A DNA stretch of 64,000 bases from Morella rubra (Eukaryota; Streptophyta; Magnoliopsida; Fagales; Myricaceae): the NCBI GenBank assembly GCA_003952965.2, contig CM025853.1:2386271-2450270 (forward strand), given 5' to 3'. The number at the start of each line of letters is the position of its first letter. Position 1 is the first letter of the stretch. This document shows positions 36,601 through 48,700 of the stretch, piece after piece. Made by a program: the position numbers and the translations under genes. The notes beneath the pieces were generated by a model. The model worked only from the letters and a program-made list of their open reading frames with translations. It was not told where the DNA came from and made no database searches.

Positions 36601-38997
36601 TTCTGTGACTAACGGTATAAAGGAAAAGACCACTCAGATAATTAAAAGTTTAACCAGGGGCACATTATCCAGAGTTATCATAGCAACTTCCATTGTTATA
36701 TAGCCCAAGAAAGTTCTTTCAAGTTTACAAAATATAAAGAGGAATACAACGCTATTAACCAATGGAGGTCAATGATAAAAAGATGGAGATTCTCAAACAT
36801 GGCCATAAGCGCATTAGGACCGTTTTCCATTTTAGCATTCCCTTATAGATACATCATTTTTTTCCCAGTAACTTTATCTTTCTATAAACTTATCTTATCC
36901 AGCATAACATGTGCAAGTAGACAAACCATAGTACAATGGACAATGTCTGGGATGTGAAATTAGACACCCATTTTTGGATGCACCACAAGAAAGCAAAGTG
37001 CACCAAATAAATGTCATGTAGAAGTTGTACATTAACTGCAAGATTAGATATGCTACTAGGGAGCCCCAGAACAAGCTTATCAAACAACGCACAACATGGT
37101 AGTTTTGTACAGTCAAACCACCAGTGAAATACTCTCCACCACAACGACACGTTTCAAAAGAGTACTGCATTGGCATGGGCTGCTAAGCTTGGAATTACCA
37201 CAAACTTGTTAATGAAACTAAACATAGTCTCAAAGGATACCTGGTTTCAGGAAGCACCAATCTTCAAGTGCTGAGATTCAAGCCATCTCAATCATTAAAA
37301 AAACAAATTAGACAATTTAGACATCGCATTTATCTGTGCATGCCTTCAATTTCCCAAATGTTTGAATCCATACCATGTCTGCAGGAACATATTTTAGCTC
37401 AAGCATCGCATGTGGATGTAATTTTAACTCTAAACTTGCATTTTACCAGGTACTACCTTAAATCATCTAAACTTAGTCTTCCACACTCCATATGTGATCA
37501 CAAACTACTTCAACTTATTCCACAGCACGTAGCACTCAACATGCAATAAACACATACAAACGCAGAAAAGCTACAACCAAAACAATGCAACAAACCAATA
37601 CACATACTCAACATTAAAAGTAAACACCAAACTTAGAACCCATATTAACAGATAAGTGATAAATCAACATGCATCAGCCACTAAACCTTTCATGGAAGAT
37701 CCAGCCTCTGAAGGTTCCGGAGTATCTGTCCCTGGAAGACTTCTCCAGGACTGTAGGGCCTGCAGTACCGCCTCCCTAACTGGCTTAACCTATACAAAAC
37801 ACAGGAAGTATCTAAAGGATCCAGTTTAACCAGTTGCAAGAAAGGAAACTTCTGAGAACATAGACCTTTAATTACCACTAACCTTATCAAAGCGACAAGA
37901 TTCGAGAGAGCGGATAGAGGAAGTCCTAAATGATCCCAAGAAGGATCCACCAGTTGAAGCGATGTCACCTAATGCCACTGCAGCAGCTTTACGTGTTGTC
38001 CAGTCACTGTTTTTGAGAGCTTCTTGGATGCCAGCTATTGCACCGGATAGAATATTTTGCGTGGGAGCACCCCCGACCTGAGCTGACAGTTGCAATGCTT
38101 TACTTTTCTTTGACTAATTTAATATAAAAAAAGATATAACAATAAAATTAAGTTTGAAAGTGAAACCATTCAATGGAAAATAATGAGAACAACATAAAGC
38201 ATCTACTCAAAAGTTTATTGCACAATTTATGGGCATTAGGCAGAGTTATAGAAACAATTGAATTTATTGTCCACTGCCATCATACATAAAGAAAAATCAA
38301 TGACATCTTGGGCAATTAAAGTTATAGTCCTACAGTCTCACCAGACCTGAATAATACTTCTGTTCAACTCAATGACTGCCGGTTTTGCCATAAAATGTGG
38401 ATTTTTGAGCAACTTTGTGGTCCGAGTCAACATCTTCTGCAAAGTTGAGACGGGAGGATCATGAGTGTTGTCGATGATCCTTGCCAAGCACAATGCCGAA
38501 CCTGACTGCACCTGCCTATTTTGTTCACCCAAAGCTTCAAAAAGCGGCTTCACCAGCACAACAAAGACACCATCAGTCCTACCCCGACAATTACCCAATT
38601 TCGAAGCCAATATACCTACTGTTTCGACACATGCATCCCTCACAACTGAGTCTGGGTCTTTGAGCCGCTTAACAATGCTAGCCACCATTTTACCAAGATG
38701 CGGCCCAACAAGACCCTCATGAAAACTCGCTAATGTGCCCATCAGTTTAATACATTCCTTTCTGATGGCACACTTCTGTTCCGAATCAGTATCCACTATA
38801 CACAACAGAAATGGGGCAATCCTATCAGGGGTTAAACATTCAGCAGTTTTCTCGAGCTCATCAACTCCTATCTGATAGGTATCTCTATCTGCAAGCTTGT
38901 TCAGCGCAAGAACCACTTTTTGTTTTAGCTCAAAAGTTACCTGTTGCGGATTCACCCTGGTGGGTCCCCGCGCTTTCATATGCACATGTGCCTTCAT
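33692..38997 (-). CDS. TORTIFOLIA1/SPIRAL2-like microtubule-associated protein, C-terminal half damaged
   Basis: Family role: plant HEAT-repeat proteins that bind cortical microtubules and influence growth direction. Exons supported: 38347-38997 (starts MKAHVHMKARGPTRVN), 37883-38077, 37687-37789, 35704-36062, 34592-35302, 33692-33857. The first 316 residues are an intact HEAT/TOG-like array (for example VVLALNKLADRDTYQ and WTTRKAAAVALGDIA). The exon at 35704-36062 carries family motifs YEYVTMDDKQECSS, DNFETKFVTVSHECLEED and KQLLEIENKQSNLLDLLQ, but in three successive frames, so two frameshifts are present. The family's linker exon between 37687 and 36062 (about 90-100 residues) was not found. 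The exon at 34592-35302 is fully open (VFTTSIMESL... to ITPWLQQ) and ends at CAG|GCAAGT, a GC-AG intron. The last exon (VVDLSIIHGPNYLVPS...) probably splices to a tiny end exon not located. Possibly a decaying gene or assembly indels; resembles Arabidopsis At2g07170 by memory. Confidence 0.75.
36340..36482. repeat. Dispersed short repeat, also at 60110-60275
   Basis: AATAAACTTCAACATTCAAAAGA and the neighbouring ACACACTTTTACACATACA-like stretch match sequence at 60110-60275 with modest divergence. The GCGTTTGTTTACTG end (reverse strand, near 36482) resembles common MITE termini. It sits in an intron of the TOR1-like gene. Confidence 0.5.
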
Positions 38998-40450
38998 CTT
39001 GATATGTAAATCAAGACCAAAAGTTCTGAAGATGCTGCAATTGTTTCTTTCAAACTCTACATTTTTGAGAGGTTAAACTCAGTGAAAGCTCGACTTTGAC
39101 GATCAATACTTGACACTGGTATCACTACGGATAACATGGCAGACATTTCGTTCTTCACATATTTCAAAACCCTACAACATCCCCCAAAAAAATAAGGTCA
39201 GAAAGCAAACTAGAAATCTCACATTCACAGCAAACCTCTTTGCTTAGTGATAGAATGCATGGAAATAAAGTCATCAGTTGAGAAAAGAACTGAAACAATT
39301 AAAGACCAATCTAAAGAAAGTTAATTGAGACTAAATAGCTTATTTGGAGCTTCAGGAAGTTAGCAAACCATAAAGGACGTACAGTAATTTTCCAACTCTT
39401 GTTCTGTTTTTATTCTTTTCTAAAGAAGCAAAGAGAAAGCTGAAGAAACTATGAACAGAAGGGACATATATTCGTTAGAACAAATCATAGCTTATCAATG
39501 AACATATAGTATGACTTACACTGAAGCAAGCGGAGCTCAGAGTGTGAGAGAGAGAGAGAGAGACAGAGAAGGTAAAGAGTACGAAATTAGTGAAGTGAAT
39601 TAGGATTGCATTTTGCTTCTGAGACAGATGAATCATGAAAGTCGAGCGGTGTTTTTGAGACGAAATTCAAACATAAATTAGTAAATTAATAAAAGGGAAC
39701 GAATCTCTGTACCTGCTCTTCGTGAATCCCAGTGAGACAGAGCTCGACACAATCTTTACGCTTTAAAACTTGCACTGAGCCACCGAGGCAGAGCGTGAGA
39801 GAGAGAGTGTGAAGTTTTCTTTTTTTTTCTTTTTTTTTTGTTTCATCGGGAGTTGGGGGTTTGCTTCAACTTTCGCGCTTTCTCCTGGGTTTCGAATTTT
39901 GGGGAGCGTGTGCTGGTGTGGGGCCCACTCTTAGGCTTGTTGGATCTTCGCCACGTTTAATCAGGCGTGTTCTCAACCGACGATTTACATGCGGAGTTAC
40001 GGTTCCAGCCCTGACACGCTGTCAAAACTGTAAATAAACTTTGCAGTTACAGATTACAGTGCTGCTATAGGATTTTGCCGTCACATTTTTTATTCAATAA
40101 AATAATTATAAAATAATATTTTTTAATTATATAATATAAAAAATTTTATTCAAATTATTTTTATATCTAAAATATTTAAATTGCTACACAAATAATATTG
40201 TAGTTAGTATTTAGGTGTCAAAATTTTAACCTTAATAAAATAATTACAAAAAATTTCTCTTTTTATTAATCATATATTTTTAAAATAAAAAATTCATTCA
40301 AATTATTTATCGCTTATTTTTTTCATACATTCTAACAACTCAAAATTTTAACACTCAAATATTTAGGTAAGATTTACTTCACTAAACAAGAATTTTTTAG
40401 AGACTAATTTAGGACGAACTCATCCTAAGGAACCAAGTTGAAGATCACAA
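38998..40450. other. 5' region of the TOR1-like gene and AT-rich spacer
   Basis: Directly upstream of the start codon are GA/CT-rich tracts (39548-39572 and 39800-39840) that look like leader or promoter sequence. A spliced 5' leader is possible. From 40080 to 40400 the DNA is extremely AT-rich with no coding potential. Confidence 0.4.
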
Positions 40451-40452
40451 GG

Positions 40453-41880
40453 GCTATGTTTGGTAACGGGAATGGGATTGGGTTTTCAGTGTCGGTTTCG
40501 GTTTCGGTTTCAGTTTCATTTCATTGCAGTTTGGGTCTCCGCTAGCGCTTTTGAATTTTTTTTAAAACATGCTTCCTTAATGCTACCTAATATGCCTCAG
40601 CGAAATATAATAGGCAAATAAGTTTTATTTTAAAACATGCCTCTCTCTTGCTCTTTAACGTGCCTGAGCAAAATATGTAAATAAGTTTTTTTAAAACAGG
40701 CTTCCTTGATGCTCCCTAACATGCCCAGCGAAATATGTAAACAAGTTAACTTAAAAACAAGCCTCTCTCTTATTCCCTAACGTGCCCAAGCGAAATATGT
40801 AAATAAGTTTTTTTTAAAACATGCTTTCCTAATGCTCTATTACTCACCCCAACCATCCGTGAAATACGCTTTGTTTACATACCAAATTAACTTTTTGAAT
40901 CGTATACACGATTTTATAGTGAAAAATACTATTTTAGTATACGTTTGTAAATTTACAATTACAGTTCTATTATTATTATCCATCTTCCCCTCAACTACCC
41001 CTCCCACCATTATCAATGCATTCATAGCTCATTTGACTCAGGCAGCTTACAGCGGTGCCAGACAGCGGTGCTTTTTTCGATTTTGTCAGCAAATATCTTC
41101 AAATTCTTCGTCTAGTCCCCTCCATTTTGCATCGGCCATTGTCCTCTCAATAGAATATCCACAAAATAACATATGTTTCAACATAGTTATTATCTAGAGA
41201 TTATCAAAATTCGTTCAAATTTCGTACCTTTTTCTCAACAACCAAACATCATAGAAAACCTTAAGAACCCAAAGTTCATGGACATAACACGAACAACAGG
41301 TAAATAGAAGTACTATCACTACCACGACACTAAAGTGCAACAAAAATAATCAAATATCACAGAAAAAGGAAAAAAAAAACGATAAAGACGCTTACATTTC
41401 GCTTAAAGTCTCAGAACCGAGCTTCGTATTCGATTTCTCTCCTAAATATCCCTAGCTAGAAAGATAGAGAGAGGGTGCAAGGAGCACTGTAACAAGGGAC
41501 CCAAGGATTAATGGAGAACAAGCCGTAATTCCACAACGAAGCAAATGCACCTTGTAGGAGAAGGAATTTAGGTGATTAGGAGAAGGGCCCTCAAGCTCTG
41601 GGTGGCGTGTAGGTAGCAGTCGCACAGGGGAGAGAGATGGAGAAAAAGATGGGAGGAGGGGGGGAAAAACGACATTGGTTTTCTCTTATCTTCTCTTTTT
41701 TTGTTTTTTTATTTGTAATAAGTTTTTTTTTTTTTTATTGCCGTTAGTGTTCTGTTCTGTTATTGGGTTTAAAGACTTAAAAATAAGATTCAGCCCATCT
41801 AAACATAAATTCAAGATTTTAGACCCAAAATCAAAATTTGAGACTTGAAACCAAGACTGAGTCCTGTTACCAAACATAGC
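40453..41880. mobile_element. Non-autonomous DNA element with about 18-bp terminal inverted repeats
   Basis: The left end GCTATGTTTGGTAACGGG (40453-40470) and right end CCTGTTACCAAACATAGC (41863-41880) are inverted copies with one mismatch. The interior holds the 60-bp minisatellite and no recognised transposase. No clear target-site duplication was seen, so the superfamily is open (hAT or PIF/Harbinger are possible). The left end is not present in the neighbouring duplicate at 43645. Confidence 0.5.
40556..40846. repeat. Minisatellite, unit about 60 bp, nearly five copies
   Basis: Units share TTTTAAAACATGC, then CTTCCTTGATGCTCC or CTCTCTCTTGCTC, then CGAAATATGTAAATAAG. Two alternating unit types (CTTCCTTGATG and CTCTCTCTTG) suggest a higher-order repeat of about 120 bp. 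A second array lies at 43645-43880 in the duplicated segment. Confidence 0.65.
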
Positions 41881-43054
41881 GAAGATGGCTTCTGCTTAAA
41901 ATGCATACGGACACTTTTATCTGGGTTATATTTCCGATACTTGCCTTATTTATTTCTTGAGTAAGACTTTTTGTGACAGTCTCCTATCCAGAAAAAAAAA
42001 TAATAATTACAAAAGAAAGGGTTCTACGTCCATTTAAAATCCTCCTCCCTAGACGCTGCCAACTGCAATAACATGCACTACTTATATGAAGTAGTAATTG
42101 TAGGCAGGGTCGTCCAATTAGTTTTTGCAGTACCTACATTAACTATCAAATTGGGGTAATATTGATGTTAAATTTGATTTTATTGCATTTCGATAATATT
42201 TATGTTAAATTTATTTTTAATTTATTTACATTTTTAAATGTTAGATGAAAACTCAACTTCCAATAATGTTAACGAAGAAGATGAATGATGAAAGAAATTC
42301 TCTTTGTTTGATAATCCTGAGATGATCACGGCTATGATTCTCTTGGCAATAGAATGATTTTTTTTTTCTAAATGTTTCATTTGGCCATTGGATTTCTACG
42401 TACATATTCAAATATACATATTTGTTTCATTTGGCCATTTTATCTCGAGACTGTAATATTATTTCAGTCCCTTTTCTCTCTCTCTCAACCATTCTTTCTT
42501 TAACGTTGGTTACATCATTTTCGGCATTCTGTAAACAAATTTGATTTTAGGAGATGACATTCTGTAAACACAAATTAGGTGTGTTTTTTTAAGAGTTTTC
42601 ACTTTAAACGGCAGCCTGCAGGCTGCTAACCAATCCACAGACACAAAAAAGACACCCCCCACAAAAAGAAAAAAAGAAGAAGCCCGAACCCAACCCAACC
42701 CAACCCAATCGGATCGGGTTTGAGCGGGTTCAAAGGTTATGTCGGGTTGTGTTGTCAGCCAACAGAAAACGGACCCAATCCATGAACAGCCCTACAACCA
42801 ATCAAGTGAATACACGTTCTCAGCACAAAGAAATAGTGGGGACATATTTGTAATTGGAAATTTTTCAATAACAGATACTAGAGTTTAAAAACAATATAGA
42901 ACAGTAACCATGATGTCTTTAGGCGATTTCTACAGATGCCTAGTGAAGTCCAGAGGAACTGTTGGGAAGCCATCAGAGAGAAGAGGCTTGACAGAGAGAT
43001 ACATGGAAGAACATTTTGGACTAGTGGCGTACTGAAATTGGTAGCAACGTCAGC

Positions 43055-43168
43055 TTAGGGAGCCCGCAGTACCCGACAGCGGTATTCTCCCAATGCCCAA
43101 ACAGGAAAAATGATCCTGTAAGCAGCATAGGTTATCATACAGTTCCTGTTGAACACCCCCATGATTTC
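43055..43168 (-). pseudogene. Detached duplicate of CAS exon 18
   Basis: This 114-base block matches CAS exon 18 at 45791-45904: GAAATCATGGGGGTGTTC... to the stop, with the acceptor TCCCAG retained. It lies downstream of the real terminal exon in transcript order and has no exon 17 beside it. It could serve only as an alternative, more distant terminal exon. Confidence 0.8.
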
Positions 43169-43256
43169 CTGGGATCAGAAAGAAAAAATGGAAGACTTTT
43201 AGTTTAGGAAATAAAAACCGACTTTGGATGACCCATGCAAAATAGATGTGGTATTG

Positions 43257-43550
43257 ACTTTTAACAAATCAGTTCTTGTAATAGACTTCTAACAAATTAG
43301 TCTCTGAGGTACAAGTTTGAACGGAACAGTCCTGTAGTTCCATTTTTTAGACATACAAGTCATTTCATTCATCAGCCCACTAATTCCAGGATAAGCTATC
43401 TGACCCCGAAAATAGATATCTCAATCCCTAACTCATGCCAGTCTTCCATTAGTTAGCTAATTTTTGGTAGATGAGAAGACTTGTATGTCTCCTAGGGACT
43501 GTCCCGTTCAAAGTTGTACTGATTTATTAAAAGTCCATAGGATTGTATCA
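43257..43550. mobile_element. Fold-back MITE, copy within duplication A
   Basis: TGTGGTATTGACTTTTAAC at the left and GATTTATTAAAAGTCCAT at the right form the inverted ends. The interior matches the elements at 46017-46360 and 23705-23965, with several short gaps relative to 46017-46360. It is the duplicated copy of the element in CAS intron 17. Confidence 0.55.
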
Positions 43551-44242
43551 TTAATTAAGCCTTACATAAAATGTACATTTGACTTTAAGGCAAATGAGAT
43601 ATTCCACTCCTATTTGTCTCTACGTGCATGCTAAAGAAATAGTGGCGAAATATAATAGGCAAATAAGTTTTATTTTAAAACATGCCTCTCTCTTGCTCTT
43701 TAACGTGCCTGAGCAAAATATGTAAATAAGTTTTTTTAAAACAGGCTTCCTTGATGCTCCCTAACATGCCCCAGCGAAATATGTAAACAAGTTAACTTTA
43801 AAACATGCCTCCCTCTTTCCCTAACGTGCCAAGCGAAATATGTAAATAAGTTTTTTTTTAAAACATGCTTCCTAATGCTCTATTACTCACCCCAACCATC
43901 CGTGAAATACGCTTTGTTTACATACCAAATTAACTTTTTGAATCGTATACACGATTTTATAGTGAAAAATACTATTTTAGTATACGTTTGTAAATTTACA
44001 ATTACAGTTCTATTATTATTATCCATCTTCCCCTCAACTACCCCTCCCACCATTATCAATGCATTCATAGCTCATTTGACTCAGGCAGCTTACAGCGGTG
44101 CCAGACAGCGGTGCTTTTTTCGATTTTGTCAGCAAATATCTTCAAATTCTTCGTCTAGTCCCCTCCATTTTGCATCGGCCATTGTCCTCTCAATAGAATA
44201 TCCACAACATATGTTTCAACATAGTTATTATGATTATCAAAA

Positions 44243-44720
44243 TTCGTTCATTCGGAAGCCAAATCAGACACCGGCTTGACAGAGAGAAATTTAGGACCCA
44301 TAACATGGTTCAAAAAAGAAGCTCACAACCCCGCAGTACGCAGCAGAATCACAGCCCAATGCCCAAACGTAAAAATGACCTCGTAGCAGACCGAGCGGGA
44401 TTTCACTCTCCTAAAAATGGCTGAGATAGAGAAATCTAATGGAGACACTTAACTTTAGATCTCGACTTTGAGACCGATTCCCAACAAAATAGTCTTTTAG
44501 ACATAGGAGATGGTTAGGTTCTTGAGGTATTGGGGCAAATCAGGGTAATGTGACTGTTTCAACGTCTCTGAGGATCAAAAGTTTGACGGTAGGTTTCCTT
44601 TTTTAGTTCCATTTTTTTTTATTAAGGTCATTAAATTCACAAAAGATTTTTAGCAAAATTTGCACTTGAAACCAAGGACTGAGTCCCTTCCATACTTTAT
44701 TCTGACCCCGAAATTTTGTA
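44243..44720 (-). pseudogene. Third, heavily gapped copy of CAS exon 18 and intron 17
   Basis: The plus strand shows GGCTTGACAGAGAGA, CCCGCAGTACGCAGCAG and CCCAATGCCCAAACG in the same order as at 42985-43115 and 45720-45840. Remnants of intron 17 follow (CAAAATAGTCTTTTAG). Almost every few dozen bases there is a gap, so no open exon remains. It replaces the counterpart of 41220-42030 inside copy B. Confidence 0.6.
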
Positions 44721-45790
44721 GATCTACCTCATGATCCTAAATTCCATTATAAAATCCTCCTCCCTAGACACTGCGCAATGGCAATAAAATGTAACTCTTA
44801 TATGAAGTAGTAATTGTAGGCAGGGTCGTCCAATTAGTTTTTGCAGTACCTACATTAACTATCAAATTGGGGTAATATTGATGTTAAATTTGATTTTATT
44901 GCATTTCGATAATATTTATGTTAAATTTATTTTTAATTTATTTACATTTTTAAATGTTAGATGAAAACTCAACTTCCAATAATGTTAACGAAGAAGATGA
45001 ATGATGAAAGAAATTCTCTTTGTTTGATAATCCTGAGATGATCACGGCTATGATTCTCTTGGCAATAGAATGATTTTTTTTTTCTAAATGTTTCATTTGA
45101 CCATTGGATTTCTACGTACATATTCAAATATACATATTTGTTTCATTTGGCCATTTTATCTCGAGACTGTAATATTATTTCAGTCCCTTTTCTCTCTCTC
45201 TCAACCATTCTTTCTTTAACGTTGGTTACATCATTTTCGGCATTCTGTAAACAAATTTGATTTTAGGAGATGACATTCTGTAAACACAAATTAGGTGTGT
45301 TTTTTTAAGAGTTTTCACTTTAAACGGCAGCCTGCAGGCATATTAGTATTTTTTTTTTGTGCTAACCAATCCACAGACACAAAAAAGACACCCCCCACAA
45401 AAAGAAAAAAAGAAGAAGCCCGAACCCAACCCAACCCAACCCAATCGGATCGGGTTTGAGCGGGTTCAAAGGTTATGTCGGGTTGTGTTGTCAGCCAACA
45501 GAAAACGGACCCAATCCATGAACAGCCCTACAACCAATCAAGTGAATACACGTTCTCAGCACAAAGAAATAGTGGGGACATATTTGTAATTGGAAATTTT
45601 TCAATAACAGATACTAGAGTTTAAAAACAATATAGAACAGTAACCATGATGTCTTTAGGCGATTTCTACAGATGCCTAGTGAAGTCCAGAGGAACTGTTG
45701 GGAAGCCATCAGAGAGAAGAGGCTTGACAGAGAGATACATGGAAGAACATTTTGGACTAGTGGCGTACTGAAATTGGTAGCAACGTCAGC

Positions 45791-48700
45791 TTAGGGAGCC
45801 CGCAGTACCCGACAGCGGTATTCTCCCAATGCCCAAACAGGAAAAATGATCCTGTAAGCAGCATAGGTTATCATACAGTTCCTGTTGAACACCCCCATGA
45901 TTTCCTGGGATCAGAAAGAAAAAATGGAAGACTTTTAGTTTAGGAAATAAAAACCGACTTTGGATGACCCATGCAAAATAGTCTTTTCATTCTAATCACA
46001 TTTACCACTACAGTTCTTGTGGTATTGACTTTTAACAAATCAGTTCTTGTAATATTGACTTCTAACAAATTAGTCTCTGAGGTACAAGTTTGAACGGAAC
46101 AGTCCCTGTAGTTCCATTCTTTAGACATACAAGTCATTTCATTCATCAAAAGTTAGCCCACTAATAGGAACGGAGATCCAGGATAAGCTATCTGACCCCG
46201 AAAATAGATATCTCAATCCCTAACTCATGCCAGTCTTCCATTAGTTAGCTAATTTTTGGTAGATGAGAAGACTTGTATGTCTAAAAAACGGACCATAGGG
46301 ACTGTCCCGTTCAAAGTTGTATCTTAGGGACGGATTTATTAAAAGTCCATAGGATTGTATCATTAATTAAGCCTTACATAAAATGTACATTTGACTTTAT
46401 CAGGCAAATAAGAAAAAGAGATATTCCACTCCTATTTGACTTTATCCATCTACATTTACGTAAAGCAATCAAACATGCTATGTGCAGAGTAGAATGTGAT
46501 GATGCAGAGTGGGATATTACAAGCTGAGCTTCTCTGTAATATATTGTATTTGCGCTGGAAGCAAAAAAATATGCTTTTATATGCAATGCAATATGGGATT
46601 ACCTCCTGAGGGAAATCTCCGTTTTCCATTTGAGAATTTATCAAAAACCTAGCTGCACGGTGTAATGGCGTTGGATCTCTCTCAGCCTGGTTCAACAAAA
46701 GTGCAAGAACGAAATAAAATTGCATGCTAAGAAAATAATAATTATCACAATGAGTTCCTCAGCACACATGAAAATAAGGCTGCTTTGGAGGTCTCGAAAC
46801 AAATTCCACGTTGAATTGGCTAATCTCAGGATTCATTGGTGGCCAATTCGAGATCTTTTCAAATCATTCAAAAATGACTGATTCTTTGTTTTCTTTCCTT
46901 TTATGTTTTAATACGGGACCACTTTTTACAGAGAGTTGAAGTGGCACAAAAGTGTCCTTACGGTCAAAAAACGCATTCGAGTTCCAACCCGAAACTCCAG
47001 AGCAAAATTTAACCAAATCAGTATACACACAAAAGATAACACTACCTACAGAAACATGCAGCGCAATTTCATAACTATGTTCACATGCTTTGACTACTAC
47101 CAGGAGAGTGAAAATTCCAAATTTTAAGACAATTATAAAGGTAACCATGAACATGCTTCTGATCAAAGTAACCCCATACTTAAACCAAGAATACCATCCT
47201 ATGTCAATAGAGAAAACGTAATGAAGTAAAACTTGACAGATACCTGTCCAGCATCTATAAGAGCCGACATAGCCCATCCAGTGTTTACAACATGAGATCG
47301 ATTACCCTCTAAATTCGAATACACCTGCAAAAGAAAAGTCCTAACCGTGATGACAATAACCTATATCGAAAGATGAACATGAAGCATTATTCAAATGATG
47401 ACTCAACTTATAGACAACCATCTCAATCAAGTGCATATTCAACGATGTTGAAAAATACATCAAGGTAACATCTTTAAATACAGGCGACACATTGTTCTTT
47501 ATCATCTTGATTGGGAAATTTAAGTAGTTCATAAACAACCCACTGTGAATATGAAAAGGAATAATGTCTAAGAGTCCCTAATCTTTGTAATTGGCATCAT
47601 AACTCTTTCCGCTATGTTATTTTTCACTTTATTTTAGGATAATCCAACTCCTAGACTTTATTTTTGAACCTGTTCTCCTGTCTTTGTGCTTCCTTCTTTA
47701 CACTTCCTGCCCTCTACACTTCATAATTATTTGAAAAGGAAAAACAGAGATAAGCATACAGTGTCAATTGTTCAAGTTTGTGTGTCAGTTTGATATGGAT
47801 AATAGGCCCACTTGCAAATAAATGACACCCTTATGGACTAAACGTTACTAATAGCTATGCTGATTTTCCTACAATATCCAAAAGGAAACTCAGATTTAGT
47901 ATGTTAAAGTACTAAAAGAAGATTAAAGTTCGCAAAGACAGAATAATTAAAGACCAATATAATAGGTTTCATACATGCCTTCAACAAGAAGAGCATATTT
48001 AATTTAAAGGCAGTAAACTTGACCTTGTTTTGACATGAAAGATAACTCTCTCCCCAGCCACCAGAAGGACGCTGCTTAGACAGAAGAAAATCACAAGCCC
48101 GACGAACACTAGAGCAATTATTATAATTCCTTCCAGCAGCCACCAAACCTTTTACTCCAAACCATGTACCGTAGGTGAAGCAAACACCCCAAGAACCATA
48201 CCTGTTCAGCACATGTTAAAGGTTTACACGTCATGTCGTAAATAACAGAAGCAAATCAATAGTCACGCTTAAAAACCTTGCATGCATTGGATCGGAAGTA
48301 TTTAAAGCAGATAGACCAAAAAAGAATCAAGACAAAGCTTATGGACTAATAGAAGTTGAGTCAAACCATGAACCATCTGATTCTTGTATTTTTTCAATGA
48401 ACATTGCAGCTCTTTTGATACAGAGTTCTATTTCTTCTTGCTGATGCTTTGGATATGATTTCTTAAATGATATCAGAGCTTGAATTGCTGCTGAGGTACA
48501 TTCCACATATCTACACCACATAAAGGTATTAACAAACAATAAACTTTGCTTCAGAATAGTTTACAGCAACTGGAATGAGCCAAGGCGCTGATATCTTACG
48601 GATAATCAATAACAATATCCCCGAAGGTCTCTGCAGGGTTGATCAACTGACAAAACAACAGAAACAATGCAATAGGATTATGTTTCCATGATCTAAAGCT

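Larger units (their letters stand above)
40600..43644. repeat. Tandem duplication at CAS 3' end, copy A
   Basis: About 3.04 kb beginning at GCGAAATATAATAGGC and repeated from 43645. It includes most of the minisatellite, the flank of CAS, a complete duplicate of CAS exon 18 and part of intron 17. Its right part (from about 43240) lacks short stretches present in copy B, for example the sequence after CATGCAAAATAG. Long blocks elsewhere look identical between the copies. Confidence 0.85.
43645..46480. repeat. Tandem duplication at CAS 3' end, copy B (carries the working exon 18)
   Basis: Repeats 40600-43644. It has the minisatellite again (43645-43880), then sequence matching 40850-41215. It then switches to the relic at 44243-44720, and from about 44745 matches 42030-43640 again. 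It runs directly into CAS intron 17 and exon 17, so its exon 18 (45791-45904) is the one in the gene. Confidence 0.8.

Noticed and set aside
43875-44279. Open frame of 134 residues, also seen at 40832-41197
   Set aside because: It is the same non-coding duplicated segment; the similarity reflects DNA duplication, with no recognisable domain.
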